Source: Accumulibacter sp. (GTDB lineage Bacteria; Pseudomonadota; Gammaproteobacteria; Burkholderiales; Rhodocyclaceae). Taken from it: a DNA stretch of 62,356 nt. The position numbers were made by a program, and so were the translations under genes. A model generated the notes under the pieces. That model ran no database searches. It was not told the origin of the DNA and worked only from the letters and a program-made list of their open reading frames with translations. Positions 33,646-42,947 of this stretch are shown here, piece by piece; positions within the stretch are counted from its first letter, which is position 1, and each line of letters starts with the position of its first letter. Location of the stretch: the NCBI RefSeq assembly GCF_023806635.1, contig NZ_JAMTDQ010000093.1, positions 1-62,356 of the forward strand, read 5' to 3'.

Positions 33646-35969
33646 CGACGCGCTCTGCCCAACGTCAGCGCCATTGGCGCGAACAACACCGCGATACTGA
33701 TTCCGACCAACAGCAACAGGCCAAACTGATGAAGTGCCGGCATGCTGGACAGCCCCAGCAGGCCGAATGCCAGCAACGTCGTTGTCGCCGATACCAGCAC
33801 GCCAGCAAAGGAGGCTGGGGCGCATACGCCGGCCTCGACGATGAAGATCGCGTAGTTTACGCCGGAACCAAGAACCAGCATCAGCGCCATCAAAGAAAAG
33901 AGGGTCAACGATACCCCGGCGGCACCGTAGAGGCCGAGACCTATGCCGATTGCTGCCAACGTCGGCAGCAGGATCGCCGCGCCCTGGCACAGACCATAGC
34001 GCCAGGCCAGCACCGTGAAGACGATCAGTCCGGCGAACGGCAACCAGAGTGTGGCGAGACGGCGATACTCGGCAAGGAGTGCGGAAACGCTGGCTGCCTT
34101 GTCGATCGCGCTGACACCCGGCAGATCCGCGGCGAGAGACCCCAGATCGAGGTTGGCATCGTCACCGCTCAGGATGACGATCAATGCCGTTCCGCTCGTG
34201 GTGGGGACAACCTGGGACCTGAACGGTTGCGCCAGCGGCGTTTCGAGCCATTCCCGCAGTGTCAGCGCGGCGTCGCTACCCAGCATATCGCGCCACGCCT
34301 CTGCAGCCTTGTTCTGCAGGCCCGCCTCGTCGAACAACGGTGCGACCTTGTCAGCAGGCAAGGCGCGTTGCAGCAGTGCCCGCCCGGCAGCCTGCGTGGC
34401 AGCCGAGGGGACGAAGCCGGATATCGCCGTGTACCCGGCGAGCCCCTGTCCGACACGTGTGCGCAGGCGAGCCGTCAACGCTTCCTCGCGGCGCAATGCC
34501 TCCTCGTCGTCGGCGCCCTCGACGAGGAAGAACCTGCTGCCGCCGGGAGTGCCGACGAGAACGCGAATCCCCTCTTCCTGCTCGACCAAACTCGCGGGCC
34601 GGACGACGAGCTGGCGCACGTCATCGTCCGTGGTGAGATGCAACCAGCCGGGTATGGAGGCGGACACCAGCGCGACGACGAGCGCGATGACACCGCCGGG
34701 CGTGGCGTGGTCCTGCCAGGCGCGCAGCAGGCGCTGCGGCAGGCGAACGTCGCTGCCGTCATGCGTCCCCGGCGCCCGTGCCAACAGTGGCAGCAGAAGA
34801 ACGACCGAAAGCCAGGCGGCTGCCAAGCCGGCAAACGCGAACAGACCGATCTGGCTGATCGCCGGGAAGGGCGTCAGCGTCAGCGCACCGTAGCCGATGA
34901 GGCTGGTGGCGAGGGCCACGGCAAGCCCCGGCAGCAGGCGGGTGAGGCCCCGCTCCGCCTGCCAGCTGGTGCCGGCGTCGAGGCGGGCGGCAAAGAACTG
35001 GATGGCGTAGTCGACCGCTTCGCCGATCAGGCTGGCGCCGAAGACGAGGGTGATCAGATGAATCCGATCGTGGGTGGCAAGTACGGCGGCGGTGGCGCAG
35101 ACGATACCGCAGGCGACGGTAACCAGGCTGAGAGCCAGTGGCTGTAGCGAGCGGAAGAGAAGCCACATCATGACGAGGGCGCCGACGAGCGAACCACCAC
35201 CGATCATGTCAACCTCGCGCTGGGCACTCCTGCGCGCGGCATCGCCGTAGAAAACCGCGCCAGTACGCAGCAGAGATGCCGTTGCGGTTTCGGCGCGAAG
35301 CGCCGCCTCTGCGTTGGCGACGGCGGCAATCACCGAAGCCTGTGTAGTGGCAGCGAAAGCGCTGCCAATGGGTTCGGCCATGACGAACACCCAGGTCGCC
35401 TGCGCATCGCGCACGGTGAGCATCCCGTCACTGGGCATCAGTTGTGTTCTCACGAACGGCAGCTGCGTCAGCCAGCGCTGCAGGAGACCGAAGGGATCGT
35501 ACATCGGATCGGTGGCAATGCCCGTCTGGAACGGCTGATGCAGACGACGCTGCAGCGTGGTCTCGGCGGCAAACGAGGAAGCGGAAAGCGCATCGCGGTC
35601 ACCCGGAGCGAGGAGCCCGGCACGGTGCGGCAGGTAGGTATTGCTCAGAGCAAGCTGGTCAACCGGGGGTGCGGCGGTGGTCACCCGCTTGAATGCGCCA
35701 GAGGCTTCCAGTCGGGCGGCAAAGCCGCGTGCCGCACGACGCGCCTGATCGGGGTCGGCGTGGCCGACGAAGAAAAGCGCGCGGTTGCCAAGCTGTTCAC
35801 TCAAGGCCCTGACTGCTGCTTCGGCGGTGTCGCTCTTCTCGGTCGGTGGCAACAGGGCGAGCAGGTCGGTTTCGAGTGGTGTCGCATCTGCGAAACGCTG
35901 TCCGACGTAGATGGCAGCGACCAGCACGAGCGTCAGCCAGGCGAGCGCCACCAGTTGCCGCGAACCCAT
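33642..35969 (-). CDS. MMPL/RND-family exporter
   Basis: The 775-residue membrane protein has an N-terminal helix, a large periplasmic domain, a block of helices (about 240-410), a second periplasmic domain and a final helix block, the duplicated layout of MMPL lipid exporters. GEAVDYAIQFFAARLD and GSGVNYAIFIVEAG are the paired conserved helix-4 motifs of this group. It probably moves the finished aryl polyene lipid out of the inner membrane. It shares one base with the LolA-like gene. Confidence 0.9.
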   Translation of the reverse strand: MGSRQLVALAWLTLVLVAAIYVGQRFADATPLETDLLALLPPTEKSDTAEAAVRALSEQLGNRALFFVGHADPDQARRAARGFAARLEASGAFKRVTTAAPPVDQLALSNTYLPHRAGLLAPGDRDALSASSFAAETTLQRRLHQPFQTGIATDPMYDPFGLLQRWLTQLPFVRTQLMPSDGMLTVRDAQATWVFVMAEPIGSAFAATTQASVIAAVANAEAALRAETATASLLRTGAVFYGDAARRSAQREVDMIGGGSLVGALVMMWLLFRSLQPLALSLVTVACGIVCATAAVLATHDRIHLITLVFGASLIGEAVDYAIQFFAARLDAGTSWQAERGLTRLLPGLAVALATSLIGYGALTLTPFPAISQIGLFAFAGLAAAWLSVVLLLPLLARAPGTHDGSDVRLPQRLLRAWQDHATPGGVIALVVALVSASIPGWLHLTTDDDVRQLVVRPASLVEQEEGIRVLVGTPGGSRFFLVEGADDEEALRREEALTARLRTRVGQGLAGYTAISGFVPSAATQAAGRALLQRALPADKVAPLFDEAGLQNKAAEAWRDMLGSDAALTLREWLETPLAQPFRSQVVPTTSGTALIVILSGDDANLDLGSLAADLPGVSAIDKAASVSALLAEYRRLATLWLPFAGLIVFTVLAWRYGLCQGAAILLPTLAAIGIGLGLYGAAGVSLTLFSLMALMLVLGSGVNYAIFIVEAGVCAPASFAGVLVSATTTLLAFGLLGLSSMPALHQFGLLLLVGISIAVLFAPMALTLGRARR

Positions 35970-36595
35970 CAGTGCAGCCCGAAACGCACGCGCTCGGCTG
36001 GCAGCAGCTCGCGATCCTCTCGGAAGTTGCGGAAAACCAGAGTCGCGCTGTCGCCGTTGGTTTCCTCGATGCGGATGTGCTCGACGTGACGACCGCCGTT
36101 CATGCGGATCTCGCGTATCGCCTGCGCGATCGGGCCAGGTCTTGGGGTAAGCGTCAGGCGCCAGGCGTCGAGCGTTCCCTCCGGCGTGACGGCGAACAGA
36201 TCCGCAAGGATGTCGATCCGCGCGCCGAGCAGCGCTCGGAACAGTGTGCCAACCTGCGCCAGACCGGGAATGTCGCGCGCCGTTCGGACTTGTGCCACTT
36301 CGTCCTCGCCGATCTCGACTACGCGATCATCGGCAAGCACGTAGGCCACCTTGAGCGGGGCGTCGATCTGCCAGATGACCCCGCGGTCGCGCGCCACCGT
36401 CAGCTGGCCGCGCGTCTGTAGCGGCTTCCGGAACGCCGCCATCCGCTTTTCCTGGATGAACTCGGCGCGCAGCACCGGTGCCTGTTCGAGCCGTTGTGCC
36501 ATGCGTGCCGCCAGTTCGGCGGTTGTCGGCCCGGCCAGCGCAGCGAATGGCAGCGTCAGTACCATGACAACACAGGCCGTCATCTGGCGGTGCAT
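35969..36595 (-). CDS. LolA-like outer membrane lipoprotein carrier protein
   Basis: The 208-residue protein starts at ATG 36595 with a signal peptide (MHRQMTACVVMVLTLPFAAL, cleavage near ALAG). The mature part has the LolA pattern LRAEFIQEKRMAAFRKPLQT and WQIDAPLKVAYVLADDR. LolA folds carry hydrophobic ligands across the periplasm. Lying between exporter and thioesterase, it could take the pigment from the MMPL protein to the DUF3261 lipoprotein. It overlaps the thioesterase gene by 16 bases. Confidence 0.88.
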   Translation of the reverse strand: MHRQMTACVVMVLTLPFAALAGPTTAELAARMAQRLEQAPVLRAEFIQEKRMAAFRKPLQTRGQLTVARDRGVIWQIDAPLKVAYVLADDRVVEIGEDEVAQVRTARDIPGLAQVGTLFRALLGARIDILADLFAVTPEGTLDAWRLTLTPRPGPIAQAIREIRMNGGRHVEHIRIEETNGDSATLVFRNFREDRELLPAERVRFGLH

Positions 36596-37002
36596 GTCGT
36601 CTCCACGCAGGCAATCAGGCAGTCGGGCGAGGCGAACTGCAGTTCGCCGCTGTTGCTGTCCACGGCGACCTGTACCGTGTATCCCCTGGTCAGCCGCACG
36701 CCGCTTGCCGCATCGCGAATCTCGTAGTCGAAGCGCAGGCGGTTCTCGTATTCGCGCAAAACGGTGCGGATCGACAGGCGTTGGTTGTAGCGGGCCGGGC
36801 GCACGTACTTCAGGTAGCACTCGACCACCGGCCAGACGTAACCGGACTCGCGCATCTGCGGGTGGTCATAGCCGATCTTCCGCAGCAGGGCGCAGCGCGC
36901 CAGTTCGAAATACTTGACGTAGTGGCCGTGCCAGGCGACTTCCATAATGTCAATATCGTGAAACGGCACATCGATCGTCACCTCGGCGGCGAGTTCAGGC
37001 AT
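36580..37002 (-). CDS. 4-hydroxybenzoyl-CoA-type acyl-(ACP/CoA) thioesterase
   Basis: The 140-residue hot-dog protein has the 4HBT active-site segment PFHDIDIMEVAWHGHYVKYF, with the catalytic Asp and the helix-start residues of the family. It may release or edit acyl chains during polyene synthesis (ApeK-like position). It overlaps the ammonia-lyase gene by eight bases. Confidence 0.88.
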   Translation of the reverse strand: MPELAAEVTIDVPFHDIDIMEVAWHGHYVKYFELARCALLRKIGYDHPQMRESGYVWPVVECYLKYVRPARYNQRLSIRTVLREYENRLRFDYEIRDAASGVRLTRGYTVQVAVDSNSGELQFASPDCLIACVETTCTAR

Positions 37003-38554
37003 AAAGGCTCCAGTACTGGCTGCGGATCAGTTCGACAGTGCAGAGCAAATCGCCGTCCAGCGGGCGATCCTCGTCGAGGAATTCGCTATGAACACGCACA
37101 GCCTCGACGAAAGCCGCGCAGGCTGCCGTCAGCACCGGCGTCTCGCCGCGAAAGCGCAGTTCCACCGCCTGTACCGTAGCCAGCACCAGCGCGGCAAAGA
37201 CCTGCTCGGTCAACTCGAGGATGCGCAGGCAGTCGCGAGCAGCGATGGTGCCCAGGCTGACCTTGTCCTGATTGTGGCACTCGGTCGAGCGTGAGAAGAC
37301 CGAAGCCGGCATGGTCAGCTTCAGCGCCTCTGCCGTCCACGCCGAAGTGCCGATCTGCACCGCCTTGAAACCGTGGTTGATCGCCGCTCGCGGGCCAACC
37401 GTGCCGGAGAGGTTCTGTGGCAGGCCGTGGTTGTAACGGTTGTCGACCAGCAGCGCGAGCTGGCGGTCCATCAGGTCGGCGAGGTTTGCGACAGCGGTCT
37501 TGAGAGCGTCCATCGCGAAGGCGACGTGACCGCCATAGAAATGGCCTCCGTGCAGCACCCAACCGGCCTCACCATCGATGATCGGGTTGTCGTTGGCGCT
37601 GTTCAGCTCGTTCTCGACGTCTCGACGTATCCACGACAGCGCGTCTCGGGCCACGCCGATGACATGCGGCGCGCAGCGGATCGAATAGCGGTCCTGCAGG
37701 CGCACGCCTTCGGCATTACTGGTAGCCGAGGTGCCGCCGAGGTCTTCCCAAATCCAGCGCGCAGCCTCCATCTGGCCGGCGTGCGGCTTGACGGCAAAAA
37801 GCCGTGGATCGAAGTGCTCGGCGTTGCCGCGGATCGCCTGCGAAGCGAGTGCCGTGATGCGGCAGCAGAGTCGAGTCAGGTACTCGGCGCGGGCGACCGC
37901 GAGGCAGGCCAGGCCCGTCATCACGGAGGTGCCGTTCATGATCGCCAGCCCCTCCTTCGGCGCCAGCTTCAACGGGGCGATACCGAGATCTTCCCAAGCC
38001 TCGGTCGCCGTCGTGAGTTTCCCGCGGTACAGTGCCGCGCGTTCGCCGATCAGTGTGGCTGCCAAGTAGGAAAGTGGTGTCAGGTCTCCACTGGCACCAA
38101 CCGAGCCTTCGGCCGGAATACACGGCAGCAGGTCGTGATTGAGCAGGTCGACCAGCCGTTGCAGCAGGACGTGGCGAACGCCCGAGGCGCCCCGCGCGAG
38201 CGAGACGAGGCGGGCGACGAGCACGGCACGCACGGCCTCCGGCGGCAGATGCTCGCCAAGGCCGCAGCCGTGATAGCGCGTCAGATGGAGCGGCAGTTCG
38301 GCGACGAGATCCGCCGGAACGACGACGGTGCAGGATTCGCCATATCCGGTGGTGACTCCGTAAACGGTGCCACCGTCGGCGAGCAGACGTTCCAGAAATT
38401 CTGCGCCGGCATTGATGCGACGCGTGAAGCGGGCATCGTCGGAGAGCGCGACGGTGGAACGGCAGGCCGCGATATCAACCACGTCGAGTACGGAAAGGGC
38501 GTCGTCACCGACGATACGGCACGACTGTGCCGACGCATTCAGGCCTGTCTTCAT
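36995..38554 (-). CDS. Aromatic amino acid ammonia-lyase (HAL/PAL/TAL family)
   Basis: The 519-residue lyase forms the MIO cofactor from Ala154-Ser155-Gly156 in SVGASGDLTPLSY; the catalytic Tyr is Tyr65 in YGVTTGYGES. It removes ammonia from an aromatic amino acid to give a cinnamate. The substrate-selecting loop reads LTRYHGCGLG, with a His (95) where tyrosine-specific enzymes have His, which favours tyrosine and 4-coumarate; this is inference. I chose ATG 38554; the frame stays open to a GTG at 38689 without family similarity. It probably makes the aryl starter for the AMP ligase. Confidence 0.88.
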   Translation of the reverse strand: MKTGLNASAQSCRIVGDDALSVLDVVDIAACRSTVALSDDARFTRRINAGAEFLERLLADGGTVYGVTTGYGESCTVVVPADLVAELPLHLTRYHGCGLGEHLPPEAVRAVLVARLVSLARGASGVRHVLLQRLVDLLNHDLLPCIPAEGSVGASGDLTPLSYLAATLIGERAALYRGKLTTATEAWEDLGIAPLKLAPKEGLAIMNGTSVMTGLACLAVARAEYLTRLCCRITALASQAIRGNAEHFDPRLFAVKPHAGQMEAARWIWEDLGGTSATSNAEGVRLQDRYSIRCAPHVIGVARDALSWIRRDVENELNSANDNPIIDGEAGWVLHGGHFYGGHVAFAMDALKTAVANLADLMDRQLALLVDNRYNHGLPQNLSGTVGPRAAINHGFKAVQIGTSAWTAEALKLTMPASVFSRSTECHNQDKVSLGTIAARDCLRILELTEQVFAALVLATVQAVELRFRGETPVLTAACAAFVEAVRVHSEFLDEDRPLDGDLLCTVELIRSQYWSLYA

Positions 38555-38651
38555 GTGCAGGGTGGAGCGATCAATCAAGAGACTCCTGGCATCGACGCCC
38601 CACTCTGCAGTCGGTGCTGACGACGAAGCATCACCCGTCGTACTCCGTGCA

Positions 38652-39422
38652 TCAACGTTCCATGTCGCGGACGACGCGGAACCCGACACGGCCCACAGCG
38701 TCTACGAACTCTGGCTCGTAACGGGAGCGAATGCCACAGCGGACGTAGTTGACCTTCTGGGCCCAGGAGCCGCCACGCATGACGCGCTTCTCCTCCCCGC
38801 CTGTTTCGATCCGCGGATTCTGCTTCGGCGAGACGGGATAGGGCGAGACGAACTTGTCCTGCACCCATTCCCAGACATTGCCGGCCATGTCGTGGATGCC
38901 AAGCCCGTTCGGCTTCTTCGTGCCAACCGGATGCGTGCGCTCGCCGGCGCTTGCCTTGTTGAACCAGGCGATGTCGAAAACCTGATCCGCCGATACCCCG
39001 CCCGGCCAGGTTTCCTGCTTACCGCCGCTCCTGCAGGCATATTCCCACTCTGCCTCAGTCGGCAGGCGAAATCCTCCGCGCCCTTGGGCGTTGAGCTTTC
39101 GAATGAATTCCTGTGCCTGCAACCATGACACCTGATCGACCGGGCAGGTAGCGCCGCAGGTGTCGAACTTCGAGGCATTCGTGCCCATCACGGCTTTCCA
39201 TTGCGCCTGGGTAATTTCGTACTTGCCGATTTCGAAACTGTCCACACACACCTCATGGACGGGAAGCTCGTGCGTTTCGTAGCCGGTGTTGCCCATCGCA
39301 TAACAGCCTTCCGGGACACGAACCATCTCGATGCTCGCCGCGAAATCGCTGCCTTGGGCAGCCGGTAGGCTGCCAATGACGGCGAATGTCGCCGCGAGCA
39401 GAACTGGATTTCTTCGAATCAT
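38652..39422 (-). CDS. SUMF1/formylglycine-generating-enzyme-fold protein, exported
   Basis: The 256-residue protein has a signal peptide (MIRRNPVLLAATFAVIGSLP, cleavage near AAQG), then the SUMF1 fold: MVRVPEGCYAMGN, KYEITQAQWKAVMG, LPTEAEWEYACRSGG, MAGNVWEWVQD and RVMRGGSW. In true formylglycine enzymes a Cys pair binds copper near the C-terminus; here GGSWAQKVNYVRCGIRSRY keeps only the second Cys, so sulfatase activation is unlikely. No sulfatase gene is nearby. The role in a polyene cluster is unknown. Confidence 0.88.
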   Translation of the reverse strand: MIRRNPVLLAATFAVIGSLPAAQGSDFAASIEMVRVPEGCYAMGNTGYETHELPVHEVCVDSFEIGKYEITQAQWKAVMGTNASKFDTCGATCPVDQVSWLQAQEFIRKLNAQGRGGFRLPTEAEWEYACRSGGKQETWPGGVSADQVFDIAWFNKASAGERTHPVGTKKPNGLGIHDMAGNVWEWVQDKFVSPYPVSPKQNPRIETGGEEKRVMRGGSWAQKVNYVRCGIRSRYEPEFVDAVGRVGFRVVRDMER

Positions 39423-39461
39423 GACACTCTCCCTCGTTGGTAGTAAACGACGACAGCCCGA

Positions 39462-39632
39462 TCAATGCAGCTTGACGACCGCGCCCCTGAATGCCACGCG
39501 GGCCCTCACCCCGGCTGCGGCGCCGGTATGCTCTGTCTCGCCGCTCCGCAACTTGATGTGGTCGTCGCGTGGACGCTCAGCGGTGCCGTCGAGCAGGCTG
39601 GCAAACGCGACGGGGGCGAGGCGGAATGGCAT
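39462..39632 (-). CDS. Small unrecognised open frame after the glycosyltransferase-acyltransferase gene
   Basis: A 56-codon frame starting MPFRLAPVAFASLLDGTAER fills most of the 224 bases between two pigment-cluster genes and has no alternative overlap. The sequence has charged turns and no signal peptide. I do not recognise it; it may be noncoding. Confidence 0.3.
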   Translation of the reverse strand: MPFRLAPVAFASLLDGTAERPRDDHIKLRSGETEHTGAAAGVRARVAFRGAVVKLH

Positions 39633-39646
39633 GCTTGATGTCCTGG

Positions 39647-41329
39647 TCAATGCCGTGGGCCGGATTCCGTGTTGGCCCAGAAATCAAAAAAATTGAACCA
39701 CTGGAACGGCGTTCGGCGGCACAGTTCGACGAGACGGTCGGCATAGCGCTGCGCGTGCGTGGCGATCGCGGCCTCGCGTTTGCCGCGCGGCAAGTCGATA
39801 CGTTCGGCGAAGGGCTCGAAGTGAACGCGGTGGCCGTCAGCCTCGCGAAAGCAGACGAACAGGTATACCGGGCATTCGAGCAGAGCAGCGAGGATGAACG
39901 GTCCCTGCGGGAAGCGGGCCGGCGTGCCTAGAAACTCGACGCTGACCACACGTCCATTGTCGGCGGACGGCGTGCGGTCACCGACGATGACCAACAGCTC
40001 GCCACGGTCGATCTTCTCGCGCAACAGGATGGCGGTCTCCGGCCCGAGGCTGCTGACTTGGAGAAGGTTGAGCTCGAAGCCAGGGGCGACCGAAGCCAGT
40101 GCCGCGTTGAAGCGTCGGGCATGGTCCGTGTAGACGACGGCGTTGACCCGGGCGATGCCATTGAGATGGGCCAGCGCGCGCATCATTTCGAGATTGCCGA
40201 AATGAGCACCGAGCAGCACCGCACCACGGCCCGAGGCGAGCAGTTCCTCGAAGGCATCCTGGTTTTCGAAGGAGATGCTGGCGGGCGCGACATGCCCGGT
40301 CCACGCTGCCAGCTTGTCGAGGTTGGCATTGGCAAAGGCCAGCATGTGGCGGTAGGCGTTGATCCAAGTCGGCGCCGGGGTATCGGAACGGGTCGCCTGC
40401 AGGCGGCGCAGATAATCGAGCGAGGCATCTCGTGCCGTTCCACCACTCAGAAGGAACCAAGCGACGATTGGGCGCAGCAGCGCGCGTGCAAACCGGTCGC
40501 CGAACAGGCGGTAACTGACGACAGTCAAGCGCAGGCCGACCGAACTTCCGCGCTCGCGATGCCGCGACCAATGCAGCGCGCTGAAGCGGGGTGGGCAGCG
40601 CTTGCGCCACAGCAGCAGGGGCAGGCGGCCCACCATTCCGGCGCAAAGCCGGGTGTGCATCCACGAGATGCCCAGATTGTCTCGCCACATGCGGAAGTGC
40701 GACAGGCCACCCTGCGGGTAGACGACCCGCGTAGCCAGGTTGACGACAGGCAGTCCCATCCAGAAAAGACGGACGATGATCTCGGTGTCGAACGTCATGC
40801 GCGTCGGTAGTCGATGACGTTCGATCAGTGCAACGGTCGGTGCAAGCGGGTAAACGCGGAAACCGCACATCGAGTCGCCGATCGCGAAAGAGAGCGTTTC
40901 CACCCATACCCAGAAATGGGTCACGCAGCGGCCGTAGCGCCGGCTGGCCGGTGCCGACTCGTCGTAGCATGCGCAGCCAGCAACGACGGCGTCGGGCCGG
41001 ATGCGACTCTGCTCGAGAAAGCGCGGCACGTCGGAGAGGTCGTGCTGGCCGTCGGCATCCACCTGCAACGCATGCGTACAACCTGCCGCAAAGGCTTCGC
41101 GCAGGCCGTGCATGACAGCAGCACCCTTGCCAACGTTTTCCCGCAGACGAGAGAGGCGTGCGAGTGGTTGGCTGGCGGAGACAGCGGCGAGAGTCTCCTG
41201 CGTCGCTTCGTCCGAGCCATCATCGACGATGAAGATCGGCACCTCGTAGTCCGACAACCGGGCAACCACTGCGGCGATCGTTTGCTTGTGGTTATAGATT
41301 GGAATGACGATGCCAGGGACGAAGCTCAT
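39647..41329 (-). CDS. Fusion of family-2 glycosyltransferase and LpxL-like acyltransferase
   Basis: The 560-residue bifunctional protein has a GT2 domain at about 1-240 (PGIVIPIYNHKQTIAAVV, FIVDDGSDEATQE, ALQVDADGQHDLSDVP). From about 270 to the end is a lysophospholipid/lipid A acyltransferase domain, with the catalytic GAVLLGAHFGNLEMM motif. In aryl polyene clusters such a protein is thought to attach the polyene to a sugar or lipid carrier. Its start overlaps the dehydratase stop by four bases. Confidence 0.88.
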   Translation of the reverse strand: MSFVPGIVIPIYNHKQTIAAVVARLSDYEVPIFIVDDGSDEATQETLAAVSASQPLARLSRLRENVGKGAAVMHGLREAFAAGCTHALQVDADGQHDLSDVPRFLEQSRIRPDAVVAGCACYDESAPASRRYGRCVTHFWVWVETLSFAIGDSMCGFRVYPLAPTVALIERHRLPTRMTFDTEIIVRLFWMGLPVVNLATRVVYPQGGLSHFRMWRDNLGISWMHTRLCAGMVGRLPLLLWRKRCPPRFSALHWSRHRERGSSVGLRLTVVSYRLFGDRFARALLRPIVAWFLLSGGTARDASLDYLRRLQATRSDTPAPTWINAYRHMLAFANANLDKLAAWTGHVAPASISFENQDAFEELLASGRGAVLLGAHFGNLEMMRALAHLNGIARVNAVVYTDHARRFNAALASVAPGFELNLLQVSSLGPETAILLREKIDRGELLVIVGDRTPSADNGRVVSVEFLGTPARFPQGPFILAALLECPVYLFVCFREADGHRVHFEPFAERIDLPRGKREAAIATHAQRYADRLVELCRRTPFQWFNFFDFWANTESGPRH

Positions 41330-41676
41330 GCTGCGGCTCCGCTGGCAAAAAAAATCTGGCCCGACGACATCGGGCGCCTTTCTTCCCGATAAGCGAAATC
41401 AAGGCGCTGCCTTTCCGGCAACCAGTCGATCTGCAGTGACAGCTTGGTTCCCGGCAGGATGGGCGCGGAGAACTTCAGCGCGCGCAGTGCTGAGAAACCG
41501 GTGCAGCGAATGCCCAGATGCTGGCGCGCGAGCCGGATTACCCAGTCGACCTGCACGATGCCGGGCAGGATCGGGTGGTCAGGAAAGTGTCCGGGGAAAT
41601 AGTCCAGTGACGGCTCGACCGTCAGTTGCAGCGTCGCCGATGTATCGTCGATCCACACCTGCCGGACATGCGGCAT
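41326..41676 (-). CDS. Hot-dog ACP dehydratase (ApeI-like)
   Basis: The 116-residue protein starts at ATG 41676, sharing a base with the AMP-ligase stop. DYFPGHFPDHPILPGIVQVD holds the FabA/FabZ-type catalytic His in GHFPxxP. Together with the dehydratase at 31419-31892 it would form the double bonds of the polyene. The frame runs further upstream, but only as a shadow of the ligase gene. Confidence 0.88.
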   Translation of the reverse strand: MPHVRQVWIDDTSATLQLTVEPSLDYFPGHFPDHPILPGIVQVDWVIRLARQHLGIRCTGFSALRALKFSAPILPGTKLSLQIDWLPERQRLDFAYREERRPMSSGQIFFASGAAA

Positions 41677-42941
41677 CAGGCACACGGCGCAGCCTCCAAC
41701 AATCTGGCGACGTCGTTGAGCGCGAGTTTGCCGCGCTCGCTGTAGGGTAGCGCTTCGACGAAGCGCCATCGCCGAGGCAGCAGTACGGGTTCAAAGCGCT
41801 GCCCCAAGTGCTGGCGGAGAGCATCGATCAGCACCCGGCGCTGCGTTGCGGCGGCAGTGGCGACAATGACCGCGCCGACCACTGTGCGACCGGAAACCGC
41901 CAGTGGGGCTACCGCAGCGGCGGCCACGCCCGGATGTCCGGTGAGCCATGCTTCCATCTCGGGAAGCGACAACCGCTTCTCCTCGATCTTGACGATCCGG
42001 TCGAGCCGACCGCGCAAGACGAAGGTGCCGTCTGCCTTGAGCTCGACGGTATCCTGCATGCGCAGTGGCTCGTCGTCGGGGAGGAAGGGCGAACGGACAA
42101 GCAAGGCGCCATCCCCGTCCACTGCCACCTGCACTTGCGGTAGCGGCGTCCAGTGCAGACCGTAGTCCTGCCGGCGCCAGGCGATCCCGCCGCTTTCGGT
42201 GCTGCCATAGACCTCGGTCGGCGCAGAGCCCCAAGCGCGCCGGTAGCTATCGGCTGTTTCGGCGTCCAGCGGCCCACCGGAGGAGAACACCAGTGCGGGC
42301 TTGTGCGGCAGCGCGGCGAGGTCAAGCAGTTGGTGCAGCCGTGACAGTTGTGCCGGCGACGAGACGAGAAGGGCCGCCTCTGTCGCGCGCAGCCGCTCGG
42401 CGAAAGCGGTCGGCTCGGAAATCGTCGCGTTGTCGAAGGGACGGCCGGAGAGCAGCGGCCAGAGCAAGCGAAACAGCAGGCCATAGATGTGGTGGTGCGG
42501 CGTTGTGGCAAGGACGGTCACGCCTTGGGCCAGTTTGCCCCAGCAGCCTTCCAGCGTGCGGCATTCGGCTTCGAGCTGGCACACCGCCTTCGGCACGCAC
42601 TTCGGCTCGCCGCTGCTGCCCGAGGTGTACAGCTCGATCGTCCGCGGTGGCACATCAACAGGCGACGGCAGTGCGGCGAGGGCGCCCAGCGTTTGTGGCT
42701 GGAAGTTCGGCGGGATGACTGCAACGTGGTTTTCGGCCAGTGCGGCGAGCAGTTCCGAAGTGAAATCTATCGGGGAGGCGCCCCGCAACAGGACGCGGCG
42801 GCGGCCTCCCGACGGCACACTCTGCGCGCCACGCTGTGCCGCGACGGCAGCGCGTAACTCACGCCAGCTGACACGGCGCGCGCCGTCAACTGCGACGACC
42901 CGACTGTCCGACGGATTGAGGGCATCAAGTGAGAAGCTCAT
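41676..42941 (-). CDS. AMP-dependent acyl/aryl-ACP ligase (ApeH-like)
   Basis: The 421-residue adenylate-forming enzyme has the P-loop-like motif ELYTSGSSGEPKCVPK, a stretch TTPHHHIYGLLF, the A5 motif EVYGSTESGGIAWR, and a C-terminal domain with RLDRIVKIEEKRLSL. It is shorter than typical acyl-CoA ligases, as is usual for the cluster-specific version that loads an aryl acid on an ACP. The substrate is probably the cinnamate from the ammonia-lyase or a hydroxybenzoate. Confidence 0.9.
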   Translation of the reverse strand: MSFSLDALNPSDSRVVAVDGARRVSWRELRAAVAAQRGAQSVPSGGRRRVLLRGASPIDFTSELLAALAENHVAVIPPNFQPQTLGALAALPSPVDVPPRTIELYTSGSSGEPKCVPKAVCQLEAECRTLEGCWGKLAQGVTVLATTPHHHIYGLLFRLLWPLLSGRPFDNATISEPTAFAERLRATEAALLVSSPAQLSRLHQLLDLAALPHKPALVFSSGGPLDAETADSYRRAWGSAPTEVYGSTESGGIAWRRQDYGLHWTPLPQVQVAVDGDGALLVRSPFLPDDEPLRMQDTVELKADGTFVLRGRLDRIVKIEEKRLSLPEMEAWLTGHPGVAAAAVAPLAVSGRTVVGAVIVATAAATQRRVLIDALRQHLGQRFEPVLLPRRWRFVEALPYSERGKLALNDVARLLEAAPCA

Positions 42942-42947
42942 CTTTCC

